Part shown: piece by piece, positions 40,237 to 41,785 of the stretch
Layout: each line of letters opens with the position of its first letter
Position numbering within the stretch: position 1 is the first letter of the stretch
Assembly (NCBI GenBank): GCA_019414545.1
Contig: DXLV01000003.1
Span: forward strand, 1 to 41,785
Direction of reading: 5' to 3'
DNA from: Collinsella sp.
GTDB lineage: Bacteria; Actinomycetota; Coriobacteriia; Coriobacteriales; Coriobacteriaceae
Length of the DNA: 41,785 nucleotides
Notes under the pieces: model-generated
What the model was told of the DNA's origin: nothing
Seen by the model: only the letters and a program-made list of their open reading frames with translations
Database searches by the model: none
Program-made: the position numbers and the translations under genes

Positions 40237-41664
40237 ATGGCAGTAGATAACAAGCAGATTGCCACCGATGTCCTCGAGCTCGTGGGCGGTGCGGAGAATG
40301 TCACCGTCGCCACCAACTGCATGACGCGCCTGCGTCTGACGCTCAAGGATAACAACAAGGTTGACGTGGAGAAGATCAAGGAGGTCAAGGGTGTTCTGGG
40401 TTGCCAGTTCGCCGGCAGCCAGCTCCAGGTCATCATCGGCCAGAACGTGCCCAAGGTGCTCGCCGAGTTCGTCGCCATCTCCGGCGTCAAGCAGGGTGAG
40501 GCCGTCAACGAGAACCTCGATGCTCCCAAGGAGAAGTTCGAGCTCAAGAACCTGCCGAACATCATCCTCGACTATCTGTCCGGCTCCATGACCCAGCTCA
40601 TCCCGCTGCTCATGGCCGGCGGTCTGTTCCGTACCATCGCGGCCGTCCTCGGCCCCACCATGCTCGGTGTGCTCTCGGCCGACGACCCGACCTATACGTT
40701 CCTCTACACCACGCTGTACGAGGCCACGTTCACCTTTATCCCCATCTACCTTGGTTATGCCGCGGCTAAGAAGCTCGGCGCCAGCCCCGTGCTCGGCATG
40801 CTGCTCGGTGGCGCCCTCATGGCTCCGTCCGTTGTGACGGCTGCCACGCAGGAGGGCGGCGGCATCATCTCCGTCTACGGCATCCAGATCGCTGCTGCCA
40901 ACTATCAGCAGTCCGTCCTGCCGATCATCCTTTCGGTGCCTGTCCTCTACTTCGTCGAGAAGTTCTTTAAGAAGGTCATGCCCGACGTGCTCTCCACGGT
41001 CTTCACGCCGTTTTGCACCATGATCGTTACCATCCCCATCGCCTTCATCGTCCTCGCCCCCATCGGCAACGAGATCGGTACGCTGATCGCTAACGCGCTC
41101 TTCGGCCTTGCTGATCTTGGCGGCATCGGTATTCTGATCGTCATGGCCGTCCTCGGCGCCTTCTGGCAGCTCTTCGTGGTCTGCGGCATGCACATGCCCG
41201 TCATCCTGCTCGCCCAGGTTCAGATCATCGCTGCCGGTTACGATCCCTTCGTCTTCGTTTCCACCAACTGCGCTATGGCCGCTGTCTGGGGCTGCGCCTT
41301 CGGTGCCTTCCTCAAGATGAAGAACCCCGACGAGAAGTCTCTCGCCATCGGTTACGTCATCTCCGCCATCGCCGGCGGCGTCACCGAGCCCGCGCTCTTC
41401 GGCATCCTCATGCGCTTCCGTCGCACCATGTTTGGCATGTTCATCGGCGGTGCTATCGGCGCTGTGTTCTCCGGCCTCATGGGTGTTACCTACTACCTCG
41501 CAGGCGGTGCCTCCAACTTCCTGGTCTTCACCAACTACCTGCAGGGTGGCCAGATGAACACCGTCTGGGCTATCGTTGGTATGGCAATCTCCTTTGTCAT
41601 CGCCGCTGCCGTCGTCTTTGCCTGCGGCTTCTCCAAGGAGGAACTCGCCGAGATGGAGGCCTAA
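40237..41664 (+). CDS. PTS glucose/beta-glucoside-superfamily permease, EIIBC (third)
   Basis: 475 aa. The IIB domain has Cys28 in ATNCMTRLRLTL; the IIC domain has about ten hydrophobic segments and GGVTEPALFG as the substrate-site motif. No IIA domain. Imports and phosphorylates a sugar or glycoside. Unlike the other two EIIBC genes it has no adjacent antiterminator and no adjacent glycosidase, and its upstream region carries LacI-type half-sites instead. The start at 40237 follows GGGGAGGGG; the reading from 40222 would begin inside that site. The divergent esterase/DUF1593 operon shares the control region, so the three may serve one substrate. Ends at a strong terminator. Confidence 0.93.
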   Translation: MAVDNKQIATDVLELVGGAENVTVATNCMTRLRLTLKDNNKVDVEKIKEVKGVLGCQFAGSQLQVIIGQNVPKVLAEFVAISGVKQGEAVNENLDAPKEKFELKNLPNIILDYLSGSMTQLIPLLMAGGLFRTIAAVLGPTMLGVLSADDPTYTFLYTTLYEATFTFIPIYLGYAAAKKLGASPVLGMLLGGALMAPSVVTAATQEGGGIISVYGIQIAAANYQQSVLPIILSVPVLYFVEKFFKKVMPDVLSTVFTPFCTMIVTIPIAFIVLAPIGNEIGTLIANALFGLADLGGIGILIVMAVLGAFWQLFVVCGMHMPVILLAQVQIIAAGYDPFVFVSTNCAMAAVWGCAFGAFLKMKNPDEKSLAIGYVISAIAGGVTEPALFGILMRFRRTMFGMFIGGAIGAVFSGLMGVTYYLAGGASNFLVFTNYLQGGQMNTVWAIVGMAISFVIAAAVVFACGFSKEELAEMEA

Positions 41665-41705
41665 GGCCAAACCGTTCGGTCACATAAGACCTCACCTACA
41701 CGACA

Positions 41706-41742
41706 GGGCCCCGTCAGGCGTAAGCCCGGCGGGGCCCTTCTT
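41706..41742 (+). terminator. terminator after the third PTS gene
   Basis: GGGCCCC (41706-41712) and GGGGCCC (41731-41737) form the stem, with GGC/GCC able to pair inside, followed by TTCTTG. Confidence 0.85.
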
Positions 41743-41785
41743 GCAAGGTAGACTGATGGGGCGGGTGAGCTTCGCCCGCGAGGGT

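Noticed and set aside
40192..41670. 492-codon minus-strand reading opposite the third EIIBC
   Set aside because: Very Gly/Asp/His-rich mirror of the membrane protein codons; no start context.

Overview
The window looks like chromosomal DNA of a high-GC anaerobic gut actinobacterium, most likely Collinsella or a close relative in the Coriobacteriia. This is inferred from codon use, the many beta-glucoside PTS genes, the SPFH/DUF4428 envelope genes and the abundance of short GGGGAC-cored inverted repeats. No rRNA, tRNA, CRISPR array, transposase or phage gene was seen.

Layout. (1) 116-2332 (-) is a membrane O-acyltransferase with an SGNH domain. Diverging from it, 2520-4494 holds a ribokinase and a nucleoside hydrolase (nucleoside/ribose salvage). 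(2) 4623-8678 is a classic beta-glucoside operon. A leader with two LicT-type RNA antiterminator sites and a terminator precedes a BglG/LicT antiterminator, a PTS EIIBC and a GH1 6-phospho-beta-glucosidase. A third antiterminator-like site lies across the antiterminator stop codon. (3) 8861-16368 has a LacI regulator, then a FucI/AraA-like isomerase, a split transketolase and an FGGY kinase, which together look like a pathway for an unidentified sugar. luxS and a DUF4867-like gene follow. (4) 16369-17835 is a repeat-bounded segment carrying an AAA ATPase on the minus strand. It sits between the DUF4867 gene and a second, diverged copy of that gene's last 18 codons. (5) 18061-27740 is a second LicT/PTS locus with four cytoplasmic glycosidases (GH3, GH43, GH35, GH1). 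(6) 28082-32078 encodes two membrane sensor proteins, the first kinase-like but degenerate, and a LuxR-type response regulator. (7) 36486-32188 (-) encodes DUF4428, a zinc-ribbon membrane protein broken by a frameshift, an SPFH protein with zinc ribbons and a lipoprotein, resembling the B. subtilis YdjG/YdjI envelope-stress set. (8) 39746-36818 (-) encodes an Ig-like/alpha-beta hydrolase esterase and a DUF1593 nucleoside-hydrolase-like protein. Divergent from these is a third PTS EIIBC (40237-41664).

How it fits together. The region is an uptake and breakdown island for plant-type beta-glycosides. Three EIIBC permeases lacking a IIA domain bring in phosphorylated glycosides, and none of the glycosidases has a signal peptide. 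Similar TAAACA/TGTTTA operators occur upstream of the lacI gene, the isomerase operon, the esterase and the third PTS. One LacI-family regulon may therefore join distant parts of the window. The most promising unknowns are the isomerase-kinase-transketolase pathway, the translational antitermination candidate at 5586-5658, the ATPase insertion and the twin-sensor system.
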